Assembly: GCA_018806915.1 (NCBI GenBank)
Contig: JAGKQI010000052.1
Location: 496,001 to 560,000, forward strand
Reading direction: 5' to 3'
DNA length: 64,000 nt
Source: Phytophthora colocasiae
Taxonomy: Eukaryota > Oomycota > Peronosporomycetes > Peronosporales > Peronosporaceae
This document shows, piece after piece, positions 1 to 10,703 of the stretch. The position numbers were made by a program, and so were the translations under genes. Below the pieces are notes generated by a model. The model made no database searches. It saw only the letters and a list, made by a program, of their open reading frames with translations, and was not told where the DNA came from. Each line of letters opens with the position of its first letter. Position 1 is the first letter of the stretch.

Positions 1-559
1 CAACACGCGCACGGACGAGTACGGCGGTTCGGTCGAGAACCGCTTCCGGTTCCTGCGCGAGCTCATCGAGGCTGTGTCGACCGTGTATCCGGCCAACCGC
101 GTGGGCGTGCGTCTCTCTCCGAACGGCGTGTACGGCGGCATGGGCAGTGAAGACAACTATGAGACGTTCACGTACGTAATTACGGAGCTGAGCCGGATGG
201 GCCTGTGTTACTTGGCGACGCACGACGGCTTCGGCTTCGGTCGGTCGGACAAGTGCCGCGTGTTCACGGTGTTCGAGCTCAAGACGCTGTTCAAGGGCCG
301 CGTCATGGCCACGTGCAGCTACACGCGTGACCAGGCCGAGGGCGTTTTGCACGCGGGTGTGGCGGACTTGGTGGGCTTTGGCCGTCCGTTTTTGGTGAAC
401 CCGGATCTTCCGGAACGCTTCCGCAATGACTGGCCTCTGGCCGAACCGCTGCCGTACGAGCTGTTCTGGAACGCGAAGAAGGGTTTGGAGGGCTATCACT
501 TCCCGGCGTACGACCCGAAGATGGTGGAGGCGGGCAAAGAGAACCCCGCTAACCCGTAA
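1..559 (+). CDS. Old Yellow Enzyme / NADPH flavin oxidoreductase, 3' part
   Basis: The reading frame is open from base 2 and stops with TAA at 557-559, so the 5' part lies outside the window. The first residues give RTDEYGGSVENR, the signature of the Old Yellow Enzyme (FMN-dependent NADPH dehydrogenase / 12-oxophytodienoate reductase-like) TIM-barrel family. Further on, the barrel end is recognisable: RVMATCSYTRDQAE, then ADLVGFGRPFLVNPDLPERF, which in this family binds the FMN phosphate and closes the barrel. Members reduce alpha,beta-unsaturated carbonyls with NADPH, usually in the cytosol. The substrate cannot be told from sequence. The coding part is GC-rich and has no intron. Family assignment is firm. 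Confidence 0.93.
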   Translation, partial: NTRTDEYGGSVENRFRFLRELIEAVSTVYPANRVGVRLSPNGVYGGMGSEDNYETFTYVITELSRMGLCYLATHDGFGFGRSDKCRVFTVFELKTLFKGRVMATCSYTRDQAEGVLHAGVADLVGFGRPFLVNPDLPERFRNDWPLAEPLPYELFWNAKKGLEGYHFPAYDPKMVEAGKENPANP

Positions 560-674
560 GTTTTACCGGTTTAGGTAGCTCTCAAGCTCTTTGGTGCAGC
601 TGCTTTGCGGACCAACACGATAACTAATACAGACAACATCAAGCAGACATGAAGCAGTTAGTGTTGTTATTTTT

Positions 675-757
675 GCGTCGTAGTTCCATCGGGAGTTTGC
701 GTGGTAGCACCATCGGGAATCTGCGTCGTAGCACCGTGGTAGCTCCATCCGGAGTTT
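675..757. repeat. 24-bp imperfect tandem repeat
   Basis: About 3.5 copies of a 24-bp unit beginning GCGTCGTAG or GCGTGGTAG and containing CCATCGGGA. The copies differ at several positions, so the array is not recent. It lies just downstream of the Old Yellow Enzyme gene and has no coding context. Confidence 0.6.
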
Positions 758-1942
758 GGGTCACTACATGTATCTGGTCTGTTTCTGAAGGTATTTTCTA
801 CACTTGCATGAAGTTACCCAGCTTAACTACGACGAATCTTGTCCGACGCAACCAACGAGCCTCAAACGGCTCAGTCGCCTAAAAAACATTATTCATACTG
901 ATCAACGCCCACTGTTTGCAAACAAACCTGCTTGGAGCTGGAACGCGTAGCTCGAAGTGGTCATTTCAGATCGACGACAGTGTTCTCGGCACGTTTAAAA
1001 ACCAATGAAGAGGCCTGAGCAGTGGCATTAAATAGTAGAGAACCGTAGAACACAAACGAAATCTTCAATCCTGTCCAGTAGATGATCGTAACATTAGCAA
1101 AAGGTGCAGCACTTGGACTCCAAGTTGGAGAACAAGCATTGCCAATACTCCTCCTTGTGGATCACTCTCTTCCCTTGCCGTATCAGGGTCACGATCTCGG
1201 AGCCGCACATGTTACCCCAACGTCCTCCTCTTCCCTGCAACAGTTCTGTTTGGTACAAGGATGTAGTGGGATTACCAATTCGTCCAAGAGTGCAGGGAGA
1301 TTCTTTTGCCATTAAGGCGACAGCTTTCATCCACGCAACACTAAGTGTCCGGAATTCTCTGTTGCTCGAAGTGTGGCATGATCCGAGTCGCATGAAGGCC
1401 AAAGGGATCAGCTGACGTCGTGTCCTACGATTCGTAGTACGAACAGTGTTCGCCTCCAATTTGCAGACGTCGGACGCGTAGTTCACAGATAGTCCAACGT
1501 TAGAGTCCGGTTAAAGTCAACCTGGACGCCCATGGTATTGCAGATTTCTGGACGGAAAACGCGTTCGTCTCCGCTGGAAACGTGTCCGGCGAAGCTTTCT
1601 GAACGGCCTGGAGAAAATGACAAGCGCGTGGTCTTTCCACAACGTCCACTAAATCCCTATTTAGGCTCAACGTCTCGACGCTGTGAATAACTTTTTCTTG
1701 TGTCTTCACTTAAAGACTGAAGAGCTCTCCACCACCGACTGTTGTATTCGTTCTGATCGCACGTTCGATCTGGCGATAAGGCGAGCACACAACTCGAAGC
1801 TCGAAAAGGTTCAACAGAGACCAGAGAGTGCAAGGAGACAGCACCTCAACGTTACGTCGACTCGGCTACAAGCGCACGCGCACTTTTCAATTCGGCTCCA
1901 AGCACCAAACAAGTCGCCGATTAATACTTGAAGCTTCACCGG
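758..1942. other. Intergenic, no gene recognised
   Basis: About 1.2 kb with short spurious open frames only. Its last 210 bases form the 5' leader of the next gene: the segment from about 1734 to 1790 (ACCGACTGTTGT ... GGCGATAAGG) and a stretch near 1880 (TTCAATTCGG) reappear upstream of the paralogue at about 4819-4870 and 4945, so the leader or promoter was duplicated along with the gene. Confidence 0.5.
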
Positions 1943-4039
1943 ATGGTTAAGGTACCACCAGAGCACTTCAACTTGAGCTTTCAGGACTCCCTTCGGTCCA
2001 CAAAGGGAACGTTTACAGATGAGATTGACGTGTATCGAGGCATGTCGATGCCTTCCATGACTTCCAGTCATCAACTTGACTCGGAGGAGCTCCTGTGGTC
2101 TCATACTCAAGCTGCTGCGGCCCCCGCGGTAGACTTTGACCGGCTCGCGAACATGTCGTTGGATCAATGGGATGCAGGATTCGGTGGTCGTAAATATAAA
2201 CACAACAGTCTGCAAGGTTTTGCCCGTAGACGTGTGGCTCCAGCTACAACCGAAGTGCTTGTAACTGGAGAACTGCAATGTACAGTAGCGGAAGCTGCCA
2301 AACTCTTGTGCTCTTCAGAGGAGAGTGGATTTAACGACATCATGACGAGAATCCACGGTCGTTCCTTTCTACGTGGATCTGTGGTCCATAGCTTTACCAG
2401 CAGTGAAAACCAAGAATTAACTTCCGGAAGTGTGAGAACGGCAGGGTTTAAGCACCCCACGTTGGCTCTATTGGATCCGGATGAACATTGGTGTTTCTTG
2501 GAAGAATTCCAGCCTTCCCAAGACGCGTTTACTCTCTCTCAAAGATCGTTGAACTCCGGTGCTTTACCACGTGCTTTACGTCCTCCTATTGAGCTCGTTC
2601 GACGTCGAAATGGCTTCACTCGATCCAAGAAACGTACACACCAGCTAATGGGCCTCTCTCTAGGCTATTCAGTCGAAGCAATGCAAGGGAAATCCGCGGT
2701 ACGGCTGGTATTCTACGGTTGTGCGTCCAGTATCGAAGGTGAGAGCTCCGATATCGTTGAAAGACGTCTCCGAAGATTCGCACGGAGCGTCTTGAAGCTC
2801 CCAGAGCTTCTACAGCACTACAAATCGCTTCAAGAACCTCAATCAATGGATCAATTGACGTCGAAACGTTCGAAATCGTCCAACTGCGTAGGCTGTTCTC
2901 GGAAGTTTCACAAGCTCATGATGATCAAGAAGACCCGATGTTATCTCTGCGCTCTCTTTGTATGCTGGAAATGCTGGAACCGACAGCCTTTGAACACTAT
3001 AAACGGCCGGAAAGTCTCCGTTCTCGTGTGCCCTCACTGTATGGATAGTATACATACCTGCAACTATACAGCTCCCCATGACTCTGGACGTGTGAGTAGC
3101 AGTAGTGCAAGTACATCAAGTCACGGGACTGCTGGAGAGCTCGAAGACATCTTTCGAGGTCAAGTACTACCGGACTCCAAAGATGCTCCTCACCCAGGTA
3201 GTGCGGTAGTATCCTACCTTGCTGACGCTCTGAATGACGATTTAGATGTGGAATTGGCTAAGTCCACCAAGTCGAAACCCCAAGCTGCTGCAAATGTACT
3301 ACGAGAACTAGGGTCTATACTGGATGAAGGAATCAACCGAGTAATGGCTCACTGCAGTGAGAACGCGCTTGAAGCTCTGAATCTCGATTTCCAGGTCTCG
3401 TCAGCTCTACTCAAGCTGCAAGTTCAGTTTGAGCGTGAGGTTCTACCAATGGAGGCTTGTCTTCTCTCCAACGCTCTACCTCGAAGCACAGACTCCAACC
3501 GGTCCCTTTCTATCCCAATCCCTCCGAATGAAGAACATCGATTGGAAGCTATCCGGACTGAACAGCTTCTGGAAGCGGACGACTCTGATGAATTGAGTCT
3601 GATCTGTACTCTAGCCACTCAAGAGCTGTCGTGTATGACTTCGATGGTGAATATTTTGGATCAGAAACTGCAGTACGTATTGGCCAGTAGCTCCCCTGAG
3701 TTCCAGAACACGGAGCACCCAAGAGAACACACACTTTGCCAGTATCTACTTATGGGTGACAAACCGCTGATCCTGCAGCACATTGAATCTGATCCACGCT
3801 TCAGTCACTTGGAACCAGTTATCAGCTTCGGCATCAAGTTTTACGCCGGTTTCCCTATCTTCAGTCCCGATGGGCTTTCAGTAGTAGGCTCATTGTGCTG
3901 TCTGGATGTTTGTCCACGAGAGGTGACTCAGTCCCAGTACTCGACACTATTACACCTCACACGGACAGCGTCGAGTCTCATGATGCCCAAAAGTGTCAAG
4001 AAGAGGAGTCTACAGCAACTACAAAGGAAGGGATCATGA
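1943..4039 (+). CDS. START-like / FYVE zinc finger / GAF protein, copy 1
   Basis: Intronless gene of 698 residues. ATG 1943 is the first ATG in frame; only a TTG lies upstream. Residues about 30-300 resemble the START-like lipid-binding module that oomycetes commonly join to FYVE fingers. Residues about 315-373 hold four CxxC pairs (CVGC, CYLC, CWKC, CPHC), a FYVE-type zinc-binding arrangement that in the family binds phosphatidylinositol 3-phosphate on endosomes; the usual basic RR/KHHCR core is poorly kept, so lipid binding is uncertain. Residues about 550-685 form a GAF domain (ending GFPIFSPDGLSVVGSLCCLD). The function is unknown; membrane-associated ligand sensing is an inference. A paralogue follows in tandem at 5005. 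Confidence 0.85.
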   Translation: MVKVPPEHFNLSFQDSLRSTKGTFTDEIDVYRGMSMPSMTSSHQLDSEELLWSHTQAAAAPAVDFDRLANMSLDQWDAGFGGRKYKHNSLQGFARRRVAPATTEVLVTGELQCTVAEAAKLLCSSEESGFNDIMTRIHGRSFLRGSVVHSFTSSENQELTSGSVRTAGFKHPTLALLDPDEHWCFLEEFQPSQDAFTLSQRSLNSGALPRALRPPIELVRRRNGFTRSKKRTHQLMGLSLGYSVEAMQGKSAVRLVFYGCASSIEGESSDIVERRLRRFARSVLKLPELLQHYKSLQEPQSMDQLTSKRSKSSNCVGCSRKFHKLMMIKKTRCYLCALFVCWKCWNRQPLNTINGRKVSVLVCPHCMDSIHTCNYTAPHDSGRVSSSSASTSSHGTAGELEDIFRGQVLPDSKDAPHPGSAVVSYLADALNDDLDVELAKSTKSKPQAAANVLRELGSILDEGINRVMAHCSENALEALNLDFQVSSALLKLQVQFEREVLPMEACLLSNALPRSTDSNRSLSIPIPPNEEHRLEAIRTEQLLEADDSDELSLICTLATQELSCMTSMVNILDQKLQYVLASSSPEFQNTEHPREHTLCQYLLMGDKPLILQHIESDPRFSHLEPVISFGIKFYAGFPIFSPDGLSVVGSLCCLDVCPREVTQSQYSTLLHLTRTASSLMMPKSVKKRSLQQLQRKGS

Positions 4040-5004
4040 CTTTAAATTTATAAACCTGGTGACTAAGTTTGTACATCTATACCTGGTGTTTTCAGATCAA
4101 GATACGATTGAGAGTTGCCCTGAAAGCTTAGTCCGTCTCGGAACACTATACAGAACGAATAACGGATGCACGTGACGATATACACAAGTCGAAAGCTTGA
4201 CTTGAACACCTCTACTACACAGTAAAAGTCGCACAAGTTGGCATACGTGATGAAATGTCCAGACTACACCACAGTCTATTGTGACAAAGGAGAACACCAC
4301 CGAAGCGTTGGAATGAAGACTACGACCACCGGAGACTTCCGGGGAACATGATGGTATTCTTGAACAAGACTGTGGTTTGGTCTGAGTTCAACGTGAGCCA
4401 GAGCCACAAGGCCAGTATAACGCACCAAGATGTTAATAGCCACTTTTAAATGGCTTTAAACGGCTTCGACAGTGCAGTTCAACATGGATGAAAGTCGATA
4501 CACCAATCTCTGCCAGCATTATCCACTATGACTAAGAGTTGCGTCCAGAATTCAAACGTTCGGAGTGGACTTGTCCTTGACTCGTGTCCCTCAGCTGCTT
4601 CTCTGTAACTGGATGGCAATCAGGAAAAAACCGTCAATGGATCTGTTGTTACTTTTTAAGAAAAAAACCGCAATACTCAGCCTTCCCAGATCGAGTCACA
4701 CAATATTTCCTTAGGGGCTGGAACTGAAAAACGTTTCTGGCGAGAGTTGAGGCCAAAGTTGTGCGTTTTCCCGCGTTCATTATCACGAAAGCTGCTTCGG
4801 AAATCCTTCGAAGTTCTTACCGACTGTTGTGTTCGCTCTAGAGCCTCCATCACTGGCGATAAGGCAAGTGTTTATCTAAAGCGGGGGCATTTTTCCAACG
4901 GAGCTCTCGAAAGCGAAACCAAAACTACAAAATCACGCGCACTCTTCAATTCGCCAAGCAAGACACACGTCGTGTTAAAACACCTAAACTCCCGGTTTAC
5001 AAAA
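4040..5004. other. Intergenic with duplicated leader
   Basis: About 960 bases between the tandem paralogues. I see no gene. The last 200 bases repeat the leader of copy 1 (shared blocks near 4819-4870 and 4945). An open frame runs through this leader into copy 2 but begins at TTG and lacks any conserved protein sequence, so I treat it as untranslated. Confidence 0.5.
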
Positions 5005-7178
5005 ATGACCAACAACAAGACTCCAGCAAGAGCCAAGACTAAAGGCCGATCCAAGTACGCTATCACTGAAATTAGTGCCAGTACTGAGAGTTTTCACGCT
5101 TTCGACCGTATCCCACCAGTGTCAAAGAGGGATCTCGAAGATCTGCTGTGGGCTCGTGCTGAAGCCGTTGCCACCCCTGATATCGACTTTAATAGCTTCG
5201 ACGACTTGGCGTTGAATCAGTGGAAAACTCGCAGTAACAGCCGAAGCAACCAGGAAGGTTTCCGGATGTACTCGAATCGTATAATTACGCCGAACATTCC
5301 ACCGGCTTCAGAGCTGTTGATTACTGGGGAACTTGACTGCAGTTTAGCAGAAGCTGCTGCGCTGTTTCGAAGTCCGGAGGAAGAACGGTTCAACTACACT
5401 ATGAACAGTTTACACGAGCATTCATTTCAGCACGGGTCAGTTGTCCACAGCTTTACGTCGAGAAGTGAGGTCACTCCTAATGAATACGAGTTCCTGAGAC
5501 GGTATCGGTGTGTTAAAACGGCTTTATTCTCGCATCCACGATTGGCTTTATTCGATGGGGCTGACAGATGGTGTTTTCTGGAGGAATTTGACGCTTTAAA
5601 AAATGGTTTAAACGGCTTTACACTCTCGCAACGGACATTACAACCTTCTACACTTCCTCGAGCTCTCCGTCCACCTATCGAACTCATTCGACGTGGTCAT
5701 GGACTCAAGTTTAAACGTTCTAACAGACGTACGCATCAGCTTCTCGGTTTATCTCTTGGCTTTTTAATTGAAGAGGTCCCTGGGAAACATCCAGCTGCAG
5801 TTCGTCTTGTGTTTTATGGCTGTTGCGTTGATGAAGAGACTGGAGACTTCATTGTCGCTCAAAGAAGAATGAAAAGACTTTCCCGTGGTGTGTTTAAACT
5901 CCCAGCTCTTGTACGTCGTCGACGGATGAGTGCTCAAGTTCCAGCCGATATCTCTTCCATTACTACTTTGGCATCTAAGTATCCTCCAGAATCTTCTCGA
6001 TGTGTAAGTTGTTCGAAAACTCTTCACTGGTTACGAATGGCTAAGAAATCTCACTGTTACTTGTGTGGACATTTGGTTTGTTCTCGCTGTTGGATTCGTC
6101 AACCTTTGGATTCTGCAAATGGCCGAAGAATCTCTGTTATTATCTGTTCCAACTGTTTAAACAGCGTCCAGAACTGCAATTACGCGTACCTTGCAGCTTC
6201 TTCATTATCTGGAAGAGGAAGTGGTAGTAGCGCGAGTACTTGTACTCGAATTTCAATGTTCGCTGGAGGAATTGGTGAAGAATTCTCCTTCCACACAACG
6301 GAAGTTTTACCAGATCACGAAGAAGACCCCGAACCAGGTCACAAAGTGACTAAGTATCTTGAAAATGTCCTTTGTGAAGAAGATTCCGACTTAGAAACCT
6401 CAATTTCCAAGGCAGATACAGCACTGAATGTTCTCCAGCAGCTTGTACGGACGCTTGACGAAGGGGTTAACCGTGTATTGGCACATAGCTCCTTTCATCT
6501 GGAAGATCCTGAAAGTCCAGAGCTTGAGATCACTTCAATCCTTCACAAACTCCGATCCCAATTCGAGAGAGAAGTTCTACCCCTGAAAGCTTGTGTCCTT
6601 TCCAACGCTGTGACTCGGACGTATCCCCTTGATACTGAAGCTGGACTCCCTGTTGGACCAGTTCCTCCGAATGAAGCGAACCGGATTGAAGCTGTTATTC
6701 AGCAGAGACTTTGGTATCGAGAGGATCGGAAGAACTTGTACTCATCTGCGAGCTGGCTGCACGTGAATTGAACTGTATGACTGCTTTGGTGACTATCGTC
6801 GGGAGTGCGTTGCAGTACGTCATCGCAAGTAACTCTCCGCTCTTCCAGGACGCAGATTTACCGAGGGAACATACTCTTTGCCAGCATTTGCTAATGGGCG
6901 ACAGACCCATCCTCGTCCAGCATCCAGAAGCTGATATCCGCTTCTGCAACTTGCAACTTGTGATCGACTATGGGATCCAGTTCTACGCTGGCTTCCCGAT
7001 ATTCAGCGACGATGGGCTGTCAGTGGTTGGGTCGCTTTGCTGTCTCGATATCCACTCCCGAGAGATGACTCAGTCCCAGTACTCAACACTTTTGCATCTT
7101 ACGAGAACTGCAACGAATATCATGAGTAGAAAATGTCAGCAACCACGCATACTGCAACCACTTAAAAGGCACAGGTGA
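5005..7178 (+). pseudogene. START-like / FYVE / GAF protein, copy 2, 1-nt frameshift
   Basis: Tandem paralogue of the gene at 1943, with the same domain order: START-like, four CxxC pairs from about residue 333 (CVSC, CYLC, CSRC, CSNC), then GAF. ATG 5005 is the first ATG after the duplicated leader. The frame that starts here stops at 6771, just before the GAF domain. The GAF domain continues in another frame to the stop at 7178. Alignment with copy 1 puts the break at 6700-6707, where one base appears missing; on either side the two frames align residue for residue. Either copy 2 is a young pseudogene that has lost its GAF domain, or this is a base-calling error. Everything else is well kept, which favours recent loss or an error. 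Confidence 0.8.
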
Positions 7179-7316
7179 CGATCTTCACCTCCATATTACC
7201 TCTCATGGACGTTTATGGTCATTGGTTTACGAGACAAATGTTTGCAAACTAATGTAGTGCTGAATTCAATTAAGCTAGCTTTGTACTTCCCTCACTTAGT
7301 CTTTTATCGACTCGAG

Positions 7317-8054
7317 ATGAATCTACGAATTCTTGTCGCTACACTCTTCGTGGCTCTAGCTGCGGGTGTGTCTGCTACTATCGACCACAAGATCGAGCCT
7401 TTTCGTCAACCTGAGCCGGTCACTGTCTCGGAAAAATGCTGCTATCAAGCTCAAACCTCAACTCTACACATGGAAAGAGGTATGCGTCCCCTTTCCTGCT
7501 GTAAGTGCTGCCGGTGAGGTCACTGGTGGACTCAAAGGGACGAATGGGAACGATGCGTGCAAGTGTGCGCCGAAAGGAGCTCAAGTGTATGGGCGAGCTG
7601 GTTGGTACAAGGACGTGTGTACTTCCGGGGTAACCAAACGAGTTAAACCCTTTCATCGAGATGGAAGAGTGTGGTAGTGTGGATCGACAACCCTGACTTG
7701 GACATGCCCAAGATCGTTGGAGTTTCCTTGTCTAAATCCGACACGAAATACTGGAAAGAACTGAAGATCAAGCCTTGGAGTTTTGCTGGCTATCGATCGG
7801 AGGGCCCTCGGTCTCGTCGAGTCGAACATTACGGCTCCAACACGTCTCTCAGAATTCAGTACTGTACGACGCGCTTCGAAATCCGAAGGAAGACTTTTAC
7901 GGGTATGATGGCAAATACCAAGATTTGATCATGTGGGAGCAATTGACGGATGCAGCTCGTGCAGCTCTCAATACGGCGAGTCATTTGGGGATGCGGACGT
8001 TCCGTTCAGTGAGGAGCACTACGAGAAGCATCTAGACAATGCATGGCCACTTTA
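7317..8054 (+). pseudogene. NLP (necrosis-inducing NPP1-like) pseudogene
   Basis: Decayed member of the NEP1-like protein family, secreted proteins of oomycetes, fungi and bacteria that in active forms damage dicot plant membranes. ATG 7317 opens a good signal peptide (hydrophobic core, cleavage after VSA) followed by the family's N-terminal region. The reading frame then breaks at least four times: at the A-run near 7432, by a deletion between about 7625 and 7668 that removes the centre of the domain including the conserved heptapeptide region, near 7780-7870, and near 7980. The last family-like residues reach a TAA at 8052-8054. No functional product is expected. It sits between FYVE/GAF copy 2 and a fragment of a third FYVE/GAF copy. 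Confidence 0.85.
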
Positions 8055-8324
8055 AAAAAAGAGAAGCTGGCAGGAGTAAAGATGTTTTGTTCGTATTCCC
8101 ATGATCACAGGTACAGATCTAGGCATCCACCTTCATATTTCGAAAAAAAAATACGCTTGAATCTCTCATAAGTTCCAATCCCAAGCCAGTCCTTTCCGAT
8201 GCACATGTCCACTCAATTCTGCCCCCGATTCATCCAACACATACCGTTCGATTCAGCCTGTCGATGGGAATAAGTCCTGTGGTATTAAGAGCCGCTGCTC
8301 GCAGGCTTCTTCAATCCGGTTCAC

Positions 8325-8505
8325 TACGCCATTGCCAATAACTTTTTCGTTCTTCCAGGACGCTAATGTGCCAATTTCGCCGCGATCCAGAAGCTGATGC
8401 TTTATCCGTTTCTAAAAATTGTTGCCTCGATGTCCGCTCATGACACTTTTGCACCTTATCACGAGCACAAAATGCCGCCAACCACGTAAAAAAGCAACAG
8501 TAATG
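8325..8505 (+). pseudogene. Relic of a third START/FYVE/GAF copy (GAF end only)
   Basis: Short nucleotide blocks match the 3' end of copy 2 in the same order: the TTCTTCCAGGACGC block near 8352 against 6840, ATCCAGAAGCTGAT near 8383 against 6921, the CTCGATGTCCGCTC block near 8426 against 7043, CACTTTTGCACCTTA near 8443 against 7086, and AAATGCCGCCAACCACG near 8470 against 7132. The intervals are deleted and no frame survives. This is the heavily eroded end of another tandem copy. Confidence 0.7.
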
Positions 8506-8713
8506 AAAGCAGCTCAAGCTTCACCCCTCTATGTCGTGCTTGAACCACCTTGCAACGACCTAGTTTGTGTCAAAAGCTGTTGGAACCTGGTGTTGATTAA
8601 GAGCAAGTCAGTGTTATTTTGGCGAGAATGAAGAAGGGGGAGGCTATAACACGCAAAAGGCCTTTTCCTAGCCTTCTTCTCTTGCTGGCATCATTTCTGT
8701 TGCGATATCTGCT

Positions 8714-10485
8714 CTACATCATGCCGCACTAATCAAAGCACACAACCCAAGTCAGATACCAAGCAAAAAAGCATTGCAGGAAGAGAACAACGTACGTTTC
8801 CAGACGGTGGGGCCTCGTCATCCATGAGATCTACTCCAAAGTCTGCCTCAATTGCGCGCACTTCCTCTTCTGATAGGCCTTCACTCAACACGCTAACCGG
8901 AATATCGTCGGCCGTCACCAGGAAGACAATGTCACCATTCGGGTTCAGTGAAAACTGTGTGGCCAGGAAGGCAGCTTCGCCTTTCTTAGTCTCGTGCTTG
9001 GCGCTCTTGTTTCTTTTACTAGACAGCACGGTGAGTGTAGACCGTGGCCGCATCACATAGGTCTTCGGGAAGCGGAAAGTTTGTTCCATTTGGCCACGCA
9101 CCGCCCAGCCACCAAGCGCCACAGGCTCGTTGCTGGTATTCTGGATCACAATCCGGTCCTTCTCCAGGTCCAGAGACACAATCTGCACCGGCGAAGACGA
9201 CGTCGCTGAGGTTGTTGTCGTTTCTGTTGTACTAAGCATACGTCTGGCCTTCTTGGACGAAGTTCCATTGGTATTCTCACTCTTCCGCTTGCGTCCTTTG
9301 GTGTTGGGTGTTGTAATGGCTACACGGCTTTCTTCCCGGTCCAAAATGCGACGATACTTCATAATCTCGGCATCCAAAGCGATCTTCACGTCCATCAGCT
9401 CGTTAAACTCGCGCTCTTTCGCTACTTTAGACGATCGGAACCTCTCCAAAGTTTCCTCGTACGTCTTACGGTCCTTCGTCGACTTGGATCGAACTTCACG
9501 GTACTCCCTTTCCAGTTGCGCCACCTTTTCCGTGAGCGATTGTCGAGCCTTCAAGCTCTCTTCATAGTCATTGGCAGTCCGGTCAAGCTCCTTCTTGGTA
9601 CTTTCCAACTCCGTTCGCACATCATCCAGTTGACTCTCCAGACTGGTCGAAATACTGCCAAAGTGGCTGCGAACTTCCATCTCCATCGTCTGCAGTCGTT
9701 CCTCTGCATCTTTCTTCCAAATAGCCTGTGCCTCCAAGTGTTTTGCCGCCCATTCTCGTCGTAATTTCGTCAGTTCCGAGTCTTTAGCCATGTCAAAATT
9801 GGCGCATTTCTTCCGTAGTTCCTGTAATTCCTGCGTGGCATCAGTCAAAGCTGCTTTATGGCTGCGTAATTCTCGATCTAGCTCCTTCACCCTGCGTCTG
9901 GCCGAATTGAGCTGCGTTGTCTGCTCCGAAAGAGTTTGTTTCGCCGATTCAGCGTTAGTTTTTTCACGATCACGCTCCACTTTCAAAGTCTCCACTAGAA
10001 CTTTCAATTCTCCAAACTCCTTCAGCTGGACTCGAAGCTTCACTAATTCTTGGTTCTGTTCCTGTTCCAGCGTCTGCAGTCGACTGTTCTGGTCAACTTC
10101 ATCATCCAATTTCCTGTTAAAAGCATAAAATATGTTAAAACGTTAAAACACAACAACACACCAAAAATAATAAAACGGCCGTACTTGCGAGTCTCCTCTA
10201 ACTCCTTGGTCAATCTGATGCGTACACTCTCCAAGTCCTGCTGCATACGCTGCTTAATAGTCTCCAGCTCTCTTTCAGCTGCTTGTTTAGCGCTCTCCAG
10301 CTCGTTCACGCCTAGCACATACATCTCCAGGCGCGAATTGAGTTTCTGCATGAGTTTAAACGGTTTTATCAGCTGTTAGTCAATATTCCACGTATAAAGT
10401 CGCAAAAAGCCGCGTTGTAATGCACCTGAAGCGAAGCCTTCTCCTCCATCCTCTTGGACTTAATCGGGGACAGCTCCTTCGCCAT
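8714..10485 (-). CDS. Nuclear lamin homologue (intermediate-filament rod + lamin tail + CaaX)
   Basis: Four exons: 10485-10426, 10345-10185, 10113-8796 and 8728-8714, giving 517 residues with all junctions in frame and GT..AG introns. The head carries LSPIK, like the mitotic CDK site (LSPTR) before the rod of animal lamins, then LQKLNSRLEMYV matching the start of coil 1. A long coiled coil follows and ends at residues about 313-336 with ELMDVKIALDAEIMKYRRIL, the intermediate-filament rod-end consensus. Then come a basic nuclear-localisation stretch (KGRKRK and KKARR, about 346-365) and a lamin-tail immunoglobulin-like domain (about 375-490). The last exon adds Cys-Gly-Met-Met-stop, a CaaX box fitting farnesylation. 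Without the last intron the frame runs on to a stop at 8733 and ends in an unrelated tail. Lamins of this type are known in oomycetes; the predicted role is the nuclear lamina. Confidence 0.88.
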
Positions 10486-10703
10486 TGTAGGGCGCCTATA
10501 GAACACTACAAACGCTAAGAAAGGTGTCGACTCCGCACTTGAATGATTGAAAACCAACTGGGCGGGATTTTTTGGTGTTTTAAAATATGTGGTACACATA
10601 TAATGCGACGAGACGAAACTAAGCCTGTGCTATTTTTAGGAAATGTAGCCATATCGAATAAATGTAGCCATGATCATTTAGCTGCAGATCTCTAAAAGTC
10701 GCC
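10486..10703. promoter_or_regulatory. Shared divergent promoter region, lamin / receptor kinase
   Basis: 218 bases separate the ATGs of the lamin gene (minus) and the kinase gene (plus), so both 5' leaders and core promoters must fit here. It is A/T-rich in the middle (about 10560-10680). I cannot assign individual elements. Confidence 0.5.

Noticed and set aside
1082..1486. Overlapping open frames on both strands around 1.1-1.5 kb
   Set aside because: They are 77-130 codons long without any recognisable feature, and both strands are open over the same stretch, which is typical of chance frames.
4747..5004. N-terminal extension of START/FYVE/GAF copy 2
   Set aside because: The frame begins at TTG, and the corresponding region of copy 1 is not open in the same frame although the DNA is similar, so it is untranslated leader.
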